A DNA stretch of 64,000 bases, from contig NC_087168.1 of NCBI RefSeq assembly GCF_035594125.1, positions 12,889,650 through 12,953,649 on the forward strand, in the 5' to 3' direction. The stretch comes from Scylla paramamosain (lineage: Eukaryota > Arthropoda > Malacostraca > Decapoda > Portunidae). A model generated the notes under the pieces. It was not told where the DNA came from. It worked only from the letters and a program-made list of their open reading frames with translations, and did no database searches. Shown here in pieces: positions 43,661 through 57,200 of this stretch (positions are counted from its first letter, which is position 1; each line of letters begins with the position of its first letter). The translations under genes and the position numbers were made by a program.

Positions 43661-45136
43661 TGTAGTGTCCTTAGCATTATTGTGGCATGGATAGTGAAAT
43701 GGATTGATTGACTGCCAGAGGTGCAGACGTGCTTAACTGGAGCATGTGTTAAAGGAGTGTTTAGAGGGAGTAAACATAGCTTATTTTTAATTTTTTAGTC
43801 TTGATTTTTTTTTTTATTTAAACTTTACTTATCTCTATAGTCTTAGCCCATAGAATTTAAAACAGCATGTAATAGAATTAGAGTGGTTAACCTTTGATTT
43901 AGCAGTGAAATATACATTGAACTGTTAGTTTTAAAAGATACTAAGCATCTGTATGCCCTCTTCATGAACTGATATTAAAAGCAGAGAATGTATAATCTCT
44001 ATAAATAACTTAAGTTCATGTTAATATTTTAGATTGTCATGATTATAAACAATGCGACTTAAGAAGTTAATCTTCTTTCATGTTTCCATAAGTCCTAATG
44101 TAATGCTTATGAAATTTAAACATTCTATTATTAGTTTTTCCCCTTCATTTTCCCCACCTTTCTCATAATTCACTGTCCTTAATAAAGAAACTATAATATT
44201 GAAGAGGTAGGAGAGTAATTATTCCCATGTGTATTCAGAATTTCATTTTTCATAATTGGTATTGTACTCCACTTTATTGTTAAACAAAATAGTGGATATC
44301 TTGTGAATGTAACTTTAATACATTGATTTGAGACCAACCCTAGTTATTTGGCCATCTTCACTTGTACTTTGTCAGTAAGGTGCCAGAGAAGTCTTTGGAG
44401 GAGGGACTTAGGGCAGATGTCTTCTCCACCACAGTGATGTTTTTCTGTGATGTTATACAAGGCTGGAAATACTGGTGGCTTTTCCAAGTTTTTAATAAAA
44501 TCTTTTGACATCACTTCAGATTTGTTAAATCAAAGGTTTTCTGCATTAATTTTAGAACAATAGAATTTAAGCTTGTATTGATATTTGGTAACCATAGCAC
44601 TTACGGATTTTTGCACATGCTGATGGTAGTATAATGCATTAATACTCCTTGAGGTTGCTACAGTCTGTTTATCTCAGCTGCCAAGAGTCTCTAATACCAG
44701 TAGCCTTTTTGTTGCTCAGTGGCTGAATGAAAACAGTACACTTGACATCTTTTATCAGCTAAGGACTGATAATGAGATTATAATCACTAGTGAGGAAAGT
44801 GAATCATTAGATGTTATTTTTAATGGAAATCTAAATATATGTGAACTTTTATGATTTTGATTTAAACTATAAGAACTAATGGCACTGGAAAAAGAAAAAA
44901 AAAACGGACTATAGTCGCAGCCAGGAACTGACCCACCATTACTATGACTGGAATGAGAGTAACAACCAGTCAGGAGTACATTGCACAAAGTGTATTAACA
45001 AAATGACTGCAAGTGTCCTGCATGCATCCCAGGCCTGGGCAACACATGGCATTTACAACGTACGTACTGTAAATTAGTGATGCTGTGACCCTAGTAGTAT
45101 GGTCTTCATGCATGAATCTGTCATGTCTCTACCTAG
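43661..45136. other. Rest of intron 13, no gene seen
   Basis: AT-rich sequence without simple repeats of note or recognised elements. Confidence 0.6.
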
Positions 45137-45247
45137 CCTGCACCAGTAACCAGTGGACTTGTTCTGATGGCTCGTGTATTCCACAAGAGAAGCGATGTGA
45201 TCAACGCTATGACTGTCCTGACTACACTGATGAGTATAACTGTACAG
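45137..45247 (+). CDS. LDLa exon 14
   Basis: One LDLa module, phase 1-1, acceptor ctacctag and donor gtaatg. It reads CTSNQWTC, SDGSC, KRCDQRYDC, PDYTDEYNC. Thr replaces Ser in the S-D-E loop, a conservative change, and Cys4 is followed by D-Q rather than D-G. N-C-T at the module end is a formal N-glycosylation sequon spanning Cys6, probably unused. Confidence 0.9.
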
Positions 45248-45429
45248 GTAATGTTGCATATTGTATCATTGTGTTTATGTGGGAGGATGTCTTGCTGCAA
45301 CAGTGTTCTCTCTTCCTCCAGAGACAACACAAGCATGAGGACAGAATATTAATGAATACATTCATTCCCTTTTTAGCTCTATTGCCTTGTCTTTTATAAC
45401 AGTAAATCTATTTTTTCTCACAGTTGTTT

Positions 45430-46960
<1,531 letters not shown>

Positions 46961-46968
46961 TAAAGGCT

Positions 46969-47275
46969 TTGGGTGCCTTCACAGGGTCTCTGGCAGGGTG
47001 GCAGAGTTAAACCATATACCTCAACAGGCCAGTTTAGGGTGCCTTCATAGTGGCTCTGGCAGGGCAGTAGAGTTGAACCATATACCTCAACAGGTTGGCT
47101 TAGGATGCCTTCACAGCACTTCTGGCAGGGTGGCAGAGTTAAACCATATACCTCACCAGGCTGTCTTAGGATGCCTTCACAGTGCCTCTGGCAGGGTGAC
47201 AGAGTTGAACCATATACCTTACCAGGCCAGCTTAGGATGCCTTCACAGCACCTCTGGCAGGGTGGCAGAGTTACA
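46969..47275. repeat. 66-bp minisatellite, about 4.6 units
   Basis: The unit begins taggatgccttcacagc, holds 'tctggcagggtggcagagtt' and 'aaccatatacctcaacagg', and repeats with few changes and no length change. Being 22 codons long with no stops, it is open in frames on both strands (22-residue repeats), which is probably incidental. Confidence 0.9.
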
Positions 47276-47589
47276 TGGCTACAACTCCTTGTCTTACTTA
47301 CTGCATCTACAGCCAAAAAGTCTTTGTTTTTAACAAATGAAAAAAATAAACATGGTTCATGTGAATAAAGATGTTCAAGATAATTTAGAAGAATATTCAA
47401 ATATTTGCTAGACAAGAAAAATATAATTAAAATTTGTGGAAGAAACTGAAAAGAAAGTAAAGAAAAGAAATTGAGGAGGAACAGGAAAGAGAGGAGTAGG
47501 AGTGGGAGCAAAATATGTCTCACCTTTATTCACTCACTCACAACTCATGTAAATCTCATGGTCTTATACACCACTTTGGCTTTACTCAG

Positions 47590-47700
47590 GTTGCAGTAGC
47601 CAGGAGTGGACATGTTTGGATAGGTCTTGCATACCCTTGGAGAATCATTGTAATGGCAGATATGACTGTCTGGACCGCTCAGATGAGGAGAACTGTATAG
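47590..47700 (+). CDS. LDLa exon 15
   Basis: One LDLa module, phase 1-1, acceptor tttactcag and donor gtatgt. It reads CSSQEWTC, LDRSC, NHCNGRYDC, LDRSDEENC. The D-G turn is D-R, and Cys4 is followed by N-G rather than D-G, so one common calcium-site residue is changed; the S-D-E loop is intact. A 66-bp minisatellite ends about 310 bp upstream. Confidence 0.9.
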   Translation, partial: VAVARSGHVWIGLAYPWRIIVMADMTVWTAQMRRTV

Positions 47701-48046
47701 GTATGTGTATATGTTTTTAGTTTTCTCATTCTTTTTGTATTATAAAACTCAAGATATGTGGTCAGCAGCTGATTAATAGTTAAACATATACTTCATATAA
47801 TCAAGAAGGAAGAAACAATAATGACTGTTTTGTTCTTGTACTTTTCTTCCTTTCACAGATGTCTTTTATGTGGAGAAAAAACATGCTGTTCCCATTAAGA
47901 ATATTATATTATTCGTTTTGTTGGTTACATGCTTGTGTTGATACCAATATTCATACTTTGACAGCAATATTTTATTAATGCATTGATATTTTGCTAATGG
48001 AGATGTAAACATTTGATAATTACAAGATTTATTGGGTGAGGAGTTA

Positions 48047-49072
48047 CTGTATTTGACGGTTCATAAGACATGGCTTTTTTCCCCCAAAAAAAATCTCAGA
48101 AAATGAGCCTGTGTTTTATAAGGTCAAGATTCAGCTTTGGGGCAGTTGCTAGTGGTAAGACTATGATAACATTCCATCCTGGAGTGCCTGTCAAGTGACA
48201 CTGGAGACCATGGAGCGCCATCAGTGGCCCTTAAATCAAACCCCAAATATCTTTGCACATGTAAACAAAGTGATGATCACTTCTACACCACAAAAACAAC
48301 TCTTTTTTTGCAAGGTAACAATGTATAACATGTCGTACTTACTGATAATTCACATAAAATAACACCAGTCAGGAAGAAATTAAGTAATGACACTTACATT
48401 GCATGTACCAAAACAAACTCGTGGTTGGTTACACACCAAACCTGGTGACATGCGTAAGATTCACTGCATTCCTAAGTATGATGTCATTATTCCATGAGGT
48501 ATGACATGAATAGAACAAATTTATTTTCACAGATTTGAATTTGAATTAAAAAATATAATCATACTAAATTTCATGATGAATAGAATAAATTTATTTTCAC
48601 TCTTTTGTTTTAGAATCTGTACTGAATATTTCAAATAAGAATATGTTGTAGAGAATGAGGTAATCTATTTTCACACATCCTTATCCTTTGAAAATGTACT
48701 AAAATATTACAACTATAATTATGTGTAGAATGATGATAAAACAATGTGATGCACAAGTTTTATTACCTCTCTGGACTCTGACAATATTATTACCTCTCTG
48801 GGCTCTGACACCATATTTGTTTACATCTCACAGCAGGATTGGTGTAAGGACCAGTGTTGGTAGGTCCTAGCAGTTATTAAAGTTTTTAAAATGTAAAATA
48901 CTGTCATCTAATAAGGATCTAAATACATATGAGAGGGCTTCAAATGTCCAGTGAAAACCCTTCACTTCATATTCAGAGCTTAAACTCCCTTATTTATTTA
49001 TTTTTTTTCAATGCTTGCTCAGACTGAGGTGTGTCTTATAAACCCATACATTTTATAAGCTGTCAAATATGG
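48047..49072 (+). mobile_element. TIR DNA transposon, about 1 kb
   Basis: The left end ctgtatttgacggttcataa pairs with the right end (reverse complement ccatatttgacagcttataa). TA sits outside both ends. Sub-terminal 'cttataa' and 'ataagac' motifs recur inside the arms. No transposase remains; the superfamily is not assigned. Confidence 0.68.
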
Positions 49073-49401
49073 TACTTTTCTCTCACTAACCTTATTATTT
49101 TTTTTCTTAATCTTTCTGAAGTTTTATTAAAAGGAAACAATGATATATGTTTCTTTTATCTTGGACATTCTTCTCCTTTATCCAGAACAAACACTTAATA
49201 AAAAATTAATAATATCATGATGATAATTTTTGTTGACATTAACACAATTTATTTTTGAAAAGCACACTTTTTGTTTACATTTGAATTTGAGTTAATGAAA
49301 AATCACAATTTCACACTTCCACTGCGTGTGTGAAGAATCACAGAATTATCAAAGATATATTGATCGCATTTCTAATTCCCACTATCTCACTTCCTCTGTA
49401 G

Positions 49402-49530
49402 CTTCAGAGTGCAGGCCCGATGAGTTTCGTTGCGTATCTGATTACTCCTGCATTCCAAAGAGTTCTCAATGCAATGGTCTTCAAGAGTGTCGTGATGGGT
49501 CTGATGAAGAGCAGTGTGCACCAAGACCAA
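49402..49530 (+). CDS. LDLa exon 16
   Basis: One LDLa module with linkers on both sides, 129 bp, the longest of exons 1-18, phase 1-1, acceptor cctctgtag and donor gtaagg. It starts S-E-C and reads [32 protein letters not shown], then A-P-R-P. Cys2-Cys3 spacing is five residues. The loop is canonical. Its start resembles exons 13 and 17 (C-R-P-D/G-E), suggesting they are related by duplication. Confidence 0.92.
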
Positions 49531-50386
49531 GTAAGGCACTGTGTTGTTTTTGTTGCTCAAAGGCATCTTTCTTACATTGTTTACATGTATACCAGTATCT
49601 CTTTAACTGTCTTCGCAAGACAAAAGCAACTTTAGAATTCTTTCTGCTTGTTGATAGATTCAAAGTCATGTTGATTTCTCCTCAGTGACATTCTGATAAA
49701 AGAAAATTGACAGCCTTGTTTTGCTGTTTTGTTTAATTTATCTTCTTATGTATTATGTATTTCATACTATGCTTATTCTCTCTGGCACATCCATGATACA
49801 AAGTTTCCATTTTGATCTGATGGCTAGAAATTTAATGGGTTTGTCATTGAAGTATACTTATATTTTTTTCCTGTGTGTGAAGCATTTCCTTGATGAGAAG
49901 AATTTTTCATTTTTTTTCTCCTGGCTGAGTTTTGTTCAGCAATTTATTCTACGTCTTCCATCTATTCTTTTGTTCACATTGCTATGTATGCATAAAGTGT
50001 GCATGGTTTAAGTGAAACGGCTTACAAAAGATTAGGAAGCTAGTATCATAATTATTCTGCTTTCTTGTTTTCCTTTAGAGATTGTAGCATGATGAAGATA
50101 CAGTTTCAGAGTGTATGTAGGAAGCAGCAGAGTAACAGTGTTATTCTTCTTTTACTTCATTATATGGTCTTATTTAAGTGTGTAATTTCCATGCTGTAAA
50201 CAGTTTTGAGTTTCATGTACCATTTTCTGATTCCTTTTTTTTCCTTGTGAATGCTCAGACTTTCCAAAGTATCCTTGGGTCATCTCAAGAATCTTATGGT
50301 AATAGCAATGTGTCATAAAACTACATAGTTGAAATCTGAAATTCATATATGTACATATTTATTAGCATGTTTGAGGCAGTTTTATA

Positions 50387-50392
<6 letters not shown>

Positions 50393-50479
<87 letters not shown>
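50393..50479. repeat. (TA)n microsatellite
   Basis: About 87 bp of TA in intron 16, followed by a T-rich run. The rest of intron 16 has no recognised feature. Confidence 0.96.
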
Positions 50480-50483
<4 letters not shown>

Positions 50484-51114
50484 TTTTTATTTTTTTATTT
50501 TATTTTTTTTTTCATGCTACCACAGGAGAATGAAAATTAGGTACCAAGTGAAATGGAAGCTTTCATTACAATTGCAAACAGGTAATGACACCAGGTGTAA
50601 GGAACAGAGAAGAAAATTGATGCCATTTACCTGATTAATTCTTTACTGCTGATCAGTGACTGAGTGGAATCTTTCTCTCAAGAACCTTGAAGTGTTGACT
50701 CTAGTATTAGATGATTAAATTTTATGACTTTAGTATTAAATGATTAAATTTTATCTTATACTCTTTGCATCTCACAGAGCTTGACAGAGAAATTAATTTA
50801 TAAATATCAACACTGATTAACCCAAATACTGCAAGACAAGAACTTTTTTACAAAATATGACTTTCATAATTGCAGTTCTTCATGTCAGTTAGAAAAAGGT
50901 TTCACTCTCATGCATGTAATGACAAATTAATCTGTGTGTTTCTAAAGAATAGGTCTGCCTCCACTGTGGTGCATTCTGATGACAAACCTCAAGTGCAGCA
51001 GCTTCACACCATACCATAATTTCTGCCATATAATTTGTACACTCTACTTCAGATTTCTTCTCTCAGCACTTTTTTTCTCACTTGATTTATACTCTGTTTA
51101 AAGTCACAAAACAG

Positions 51115-51118
<4 letters not shown>

Positions 51119-51179
<61 letters not shown>
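51119..51179. repeat. (CA)n before exon 17
   Basis: 61 bp of CA ending 30 bp upstream of the exon. Confidence 0.96.
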
Positions 51180-51180
<1 letters not shown>

Positions 51181-51209
51181 GCAGATCATCATCATATTTG
51201 CTTCACTAG

Positions 51210-51320
51210 AGTGTCGGCCTGGGGAATGGCAGTGTGCAGACTTGTATTGTATCCCTGAATATCAGCGTTGTGACAGGGTTTGGCAGTGCCCTGACTTCTC
51301 AGATGAACTAAACTGCCCAG
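51210..51320 (+). CDS. LDLa exon 17 (copy 1 of a duplicated exon)
   Basis: One LDLa module, phase 1-1, acceptor gcttcactag and donor gtgtgt. It reads CRPGEWQC, ADLYC, QRCDRVWQC, PDFSDELNC. A 61-bp (CA)n tract ends 30 bp before the exon. Exon 18, 11 kb downstream, is the same exon with three silent changes and the same flanks. The 10 kb between them is nearly all LINE. Confidence 0.92.
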
Positions 51321-51837
51321 GTGTGTTGATTGTAATGCCACAGACTTATCACAGCTTCACTCTTCCCACTTAGGAAATGTGCCTGTGTCTCATATGGTTT
51401 TCTCCCACTTTTTGTTTTATGTGTGTGTGTGTGTATGTGTGTGTGTGTGTGTGTGTTTACCTAGTTGTATTTATCTTTTGCTTTATGGGAAAAGAGCTGT
51501 GCTTGTGCTGTCCCGTCTCCATATCTTTTAATATTGAACTTAGCCTTGAATCCATGTATACTTCTTGCATTTATTATCTCCTAATCCAGACTGTTCCATA
51601 TATCAATACTTCTATATGGGAAACTATACTATTTTATGTCTCTTCTACAAGCACTCTTCTTCAGTCTCTTTCTGTGTCCTCTAGTTTCTTGCATATTCCA
51701 AACCATCAAGCCACTCTGGTCCACCTCTACTTTCTCATACACTATATATTGCAGTCAAGTCTTCCCTTTCTCCTTTTTTCCAACATTGGTAGTGTAACCT
51801 TGCCGATCTTGCTTTGTATGACTTTCCTAATATTTTT

Positions 51838-52345
51838 TTTTTTTTTTATGTAGGAAGGACACTGGCCAAGGGCAACAAAAATCCAATAAAAAAATATGCC
51901 CACTGAAATGCCAGTCCCATAAAAGGGTCAAAGCAGTGGTCAAAAATTGGTGGATAAGTGTCTTGAAACCTCCCTCTTGAAGGAATTCAAGTCATAGGAA
52001 GGTGGAAATACAGAAGCAGGCAGGAAGTTCCAGAGTTTACCAGAGAAAGGGATGAATTATTGAGAATACTGGTTAACTCTTGCGCTAGAGAGGTGGACAG
52101 AATAGGGGTGAGAGAAAGAAGAAAGTCTTGTGCAGTGAGGCCGCAGAAGGAGGGGAGGCATGCAGTTAGCAAGATCAGAAGAGCAGTTAGCATGAAAATA
52201 GCAGTAGAAGACAGCTAGATATGCAACATTGTGGCGGTGAGAGAGGGGCTGAAGACAGTCAGTTAGAGGAGAGGAGTTGATGAGACAAAAAGCTTTTGAT
52301 TCCACCCTGTCTAGAAGAGCAGTATGTCTATGAGCAGTATGCTCT
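51838..52345 (-). mobile_element. LINE-B copy 4, nested in LINE-A
   Basis: Near-identical over much of its length to 35630-36110, with a poly(A) tail (poly(T) at 51835-51848). It is 5'-truncated and inserted within LINE-A copy 3, so it is the younger of the two. Confidence 0.85.
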
Positions 52346-52366
52346 CTGAACTCTCTCCAACTTCTT

Positions 52367-52480
<114 letters not shown>

Positions 52481-53946
52481 AGGGTGGCCACTCTACAGCT
52501 GCATACTCCAGTCTAGGTCTAATCAGTGATATAATCATCTTACTGATCATCCCTTTATCCATATATGCAAAGACCAGCCTTATTCTTCTCAACAAGGTAT
52601 AAGTTTCTTCTGTAATTTTGCTAATGTTTTTCTCTGGGGTCAAATTTCTGTTCACCATAACACCTAGATCCTTTTCCTCTTCTGCTCTAAATAACCTTTC
52701 ACCATTCAATACATAATTTCCTTTTTCTATCCTCACACTCTTTCCAAACTCCATTACTTTACATTTCTTTAGATTAAACTTCATTTCCCATCTATGACTC
52801 CACTACTATATCTTGTTCAGATTCTCTTGCAAAACTCCACAATCTCCCTCACTCTCAACTTTTTACAGCAACCTGATATCATCCGCAAAAAGGCTCATGT
52901 AGCTATTGTCAGTCATATAATTTATATAGACTGCAAACATGATTGGTGCCAGTACTTTGAACTTTCCTCCATGATGACTCATGTCTATCAGTCAAGAAAA
53001 TCTCCATCCAGCTCAACAGGCCATCCCTCAGACCACCATCATATATGCTCCAACTTCCACAGCAATTTCCTCTGCAGCACTTTATCAAAGGCTTTCTTCA
53101 GGTCTAAATATACACAATCTGCCCATCCATCTCTCTCTTGTATTATATCCACCACTCTTGAATAAAAATTCTTCAAGTTTGTAACACACACCCTCTCTCT
53201 TCTAAATCTAAATTGCTGTTTTGTCATCACTTCATTCTCTTGGTACCCGTGACTAATTTTTCATACATCTTACATACCATACTTGTAAGAGATACTTGTC
53301 TGTAGTTTAGTGGCTCTTCTCTGTTACCACCTTTATAGATTGGAATTATGTTTGCAATCTTCCATTCAAGTGGGACTCTAGCATTATTTAAAGAGCTCTC
53401 ACTAATACTGTGAACCATCCACATCAATTGGTGATTGCATTCTTTCAGTATCCATCCATATACTCCATCAGGTCCAGGGGCCTTTCTAACATCTAGTCCC
53501 TCCAACTGTTTCCTCACATCTTACTCAGTCACTTGGATTACCCCTAGACCTGTTTCTTCACTCATCTCACTCTGCCCCACAAATTTCCTTTCTTTTGTGA
53601 ACACTGAAAACTCTTATTCATTATCTCCATCATTTCAGCCAGATCCTCACACATTTGACTGTTCACTTTCAATCTCTTTATTCCTTCTCTTTCTCATTTT
53701 GTTATTCACATATATGATGAATAGTTTTGGTTCTTCCTTCCATTTGTTCATAACGTCCTTCTCATAACTTTTCCTTTCTTCTCTCATAAACCTTACATAC
53801 TAATTTCTTGCAGTTGTATAATTTTTCTGCGGCTCCTATGTACTATTTCTCCTCCATCGATTGCTCCCTTGCTACTTATATCTTCTATTACACCAGTCTT
53901 TGTTACAACTTCTTTTTGTATTTACTTTTGGCTCACATCTATGTTT

Positions 53947-56900
53947 ATTAACCTAGTTGTATTTACCTAGTTGTATTGTACAGAGCAGGAGCCAAAGCTC
54001 ATTTTGCCCCGTCTCCATAACCATATTTATCCAGTTTTTCTTTAAACATGTGTACCCTGTTTACCACAACCACCTCTTCTTTCACATCATTCCAGATTTC
54101 AATAGTTCAATATGGGAAGTCGTATTTCTTGATGTTGCTCGAACATCCACTCTTCTTTATTTTCTTCCCATGCCCCCTCGTCCATCTCTCTCCCTCCTCC
54201 ATCTGTGGTACCAAGTCATTTCTGTCTATTCTTTCTATATTGTTTACTAATTTGTACATTATTATCAGGTCTCATCTTTCTCATCTCTCGTAGTGTTGGT
54301 AATCCCATCTATTCAAGTCTTTCTTCATAGCTTAAGTCTTTCAGTTCTGGTAACATCTTTGTTGCTATCTCTGAATTCTTTCAATTTTCCATATATCTTA
54401 TTTTTCTATGTGGACCCCAAACTGCTGCTGTGTATTCCAATTTAGGTCATATGCTTGTCATAACTTTTTTCATAATTTCTTTATCTAAATACCTAAATGC
54501 CACCCTAATGTTTGTTAACAAGCTGTGTGTAGAGCTGAATATTACATTTATGTGCCTTTCAGGTGATAGTGTGTCCTGGATCATTACTCCCAAATCTTTT
54601 TCTTCATTACTTTTTATTATTATTTCTCCTCCCATTTTGCAATTCCATGAAGGTCTCTTTTTTTATTTTTTTTCCTATTTCCAGTATGTGGCATTTTTTG
54701 GCATTAAATTCTAGTTTCCATCTTTGGCTTCATGCATGTATCTTGTCAATATCCTTTTGTAAGTCCTTGCAGTCATTTTCATCCCTTATTATTTTCATTA
54801 TTTTTGCATCATCAGCAAAAAGGCTTATATAACTATTTAGATTCTCTGTCATATCATTTACATATATTTGAAACATAATAGGTCAACACAGATTCTTGTG
54901 GTACCCCACCTGTCACTTTGTGCCAACTTGAATTAGAGTCTGATTGTTGTTCTCATTTCCCTCCCTTGTAAATAATCCTCCATCCATCTCAGTGTTGCTC
55001 CCTTTAGTCCTCCTTCACTCTTTAACTCCTACATAAGACTTTGTGGAGAACTTTATCAAATGCTTTTTTTGAGATCCAGGTATACTGCATCAACCCATCC
55101 ATCCCTCTCTTGAACTCCATCTGTTACGTATACAGTAGATTTGTGATACAGGATCTCCCTTTCCTGAATCCAAATTGCTTTTCTGTAATTATCTTTTCAT
55201 CTCCTAAACATTGCACTCATCTGTCTTTAATTAGTATTTCATAAAGCTTGCTTACAATACTTGTTAGTGACACTGGTCTGTAATTTAATGGTTCCATTTT
55301 ATTTCCCCCCTTTGTATGTTGGGACTTTATTAGCTCTTTTCCATTCCCTTGGTACTTTCCCTTCTTTCAACAAGCTGTTCATTATATTCTATATGGGCTC
55401 CTCCATTTGTTCTCTACGTTCTTTTAATATTCATCCATTTACTTGATCTGGTCCCATAGCTTTTCTAACATATAGCTCCTCCAGCAGTTTTTTTAATTTC
55501 TTGTCTCTACTTGTATCTCCTGTATTCTGTCATTCTGTGATACCATTTTCATGCTACAAGATCAGTTTTTTTTTTGTAAACATAGATTGAAAACCCTTAT
55601 TCATTAGTTCATTCATCTTACTAGTTTCATAAATTCTTCCTTCCCTTTTTAACTTGTTAATGCCATCCTTATGTTTCATTTTCTTATTTACGTATCTCTA
55701 GAAGAGTTTGGGTTCTTCCTTGCATTTTCTTACTGTGTCAATTTCAAAGTTTCTTTCTTCTTCCCTTTTTATTATACTATATTCATTCCTTGCCTTTCTG
55801 TATTCTTCTCTAGGATTACTGTTCAGTTGTCACATTATTTTCTTCCATGCCCTGTCCTTTTCCTTTTTTTTTGTTTCTACAGACCTGGTATTATACCATT
55901 CATGCTTCCCAGTTTTCACTTTATAACTTGGCACAAACTGTTGCACCCCTTCTCTGTACTTACTCAAAAATATCTCATATTTTTCTTGCATTACTTTTCT
56001 TTCAAATATCTCTTTCCAGTTATTTTTTTCATAAAATTTATTAAGCTATGCAAAGTTTCCCTTAGCATAGTTTTGGCTCCCATTTCTAAATTATTCATTC
56101 CTGTGCAACACTGTTTCCTCCTGTACTACTATTTCTATTGTCACATGATCACTCCTTCCCATTGGACTCAGACAATGTATACATGGTCTACTTTCTGTGG
56201 TTTTTGTAAACACTAAGTCTAACTGTGATGGTTCTTCTCTGCATGTTGTAGGCTCATTCACCCATTGTCTCATTGTATTCACCATCATGATTTGCATAAG
56301 TTCTTCGTTCCATGACCTGACATTTTCTTTCACTTCCATCTCCTCCCAGTTAATTCCTTTAGTGTTGAAGTTGCTTACTAAGAGCACTTTGTTATTTTTC
56401 CTTATCATTTCCTCTGTGCTATTTCTTGTTTCTAGTTGCATAATTTTATATTTACTGGTCTCCCATGTGTTAGTTTTTGGTGGTATGTATGTCACAATAA
56501 CTTTCTTTTTCACTTCCTTTGATCTTAATCACAACATTCAATGTTTCTGCCATTCCATCACCATATTCCACTTCAACAAACTTATCCTCTTTTACCAATA
56601 TCACCACTCCTCCTCCTTCCTTTCCTTTTCTTTCTCCTCTATGTGCTAAAACCTTCCTTTTTAAATCTCATCTTTATTTTCTCTTTTAGTTTGGTTTCCA
56701 CCAAACATACAATGTCTGGTTTATTGTTCTTTAGGTAGTCTTTAAGTTCCAATAGGCTGGACACCAAACCATTTACATTAGTATACATAATCTTTAAACT
56801 TATGCTTGGTGATCTTTCATGGCATCTTTGTGCCACCATTTCCTCACTTTCATGACCACAACTTTCTAAATGAATCTCTTCACTTGCTCCTGTGTTCCCT

Positions 56901-57114
56901 TTTCATATTTTTGACTGGGCCTCTACTCTCAACTCTTTTAGTTTACTTCCCTTTTTTTCATTCATGTCTCTTTTTATCCATATTTCCTCATTCCTTCTAC
57001 CTTTACCAATTTTCTTGTTCTTTATAACACATGTTTCACTGCTGTTTGTGACATGAATCTTATTTTTATTGGTCTTGTTCCATTTTTATCATACTTTCCA
57101 ATCCTATAAACCTC

Positions 57115-57115
<1 letters not shown>
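53947..57115 (-). mobile_element. LINE-A copy 4, diverged
   Basis: About 3.2 kb running from the ctaggtaaatac tail through reverse transcriptase to the endonuclease (56513-56091; S-D-H kept, but the G-D-F-N block reads V-S-N-F-N) and an ORF1 remnant with K-V-R-K-W-W. It has many stops and is older than copy 5. Its 5' end abuts the (TG)n at 57116-57146. Confidence 0.78.

Positions 57116-57146
<31 letters not shown>
57116..57146. repeat. (TG)n between two LINE-A copies
   Basis: 31 bp of TG that touches the 5' end of copy 4 and the 3' end of copy 5. Confidence 0.95.
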
Positions 57147-57148
<2 letters not shown>

Positions 57149-57200
57149 TTACCTAGTTTACCTAGTTGTATTTACCTAGTTGTGACATATGGGAGAGGAG

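Noticed and set aside
46969..47275. CRISPR-like array
   Set aside because: Units are directly abutting with no distinct spacers; it is a minisatellite in an animal intron.
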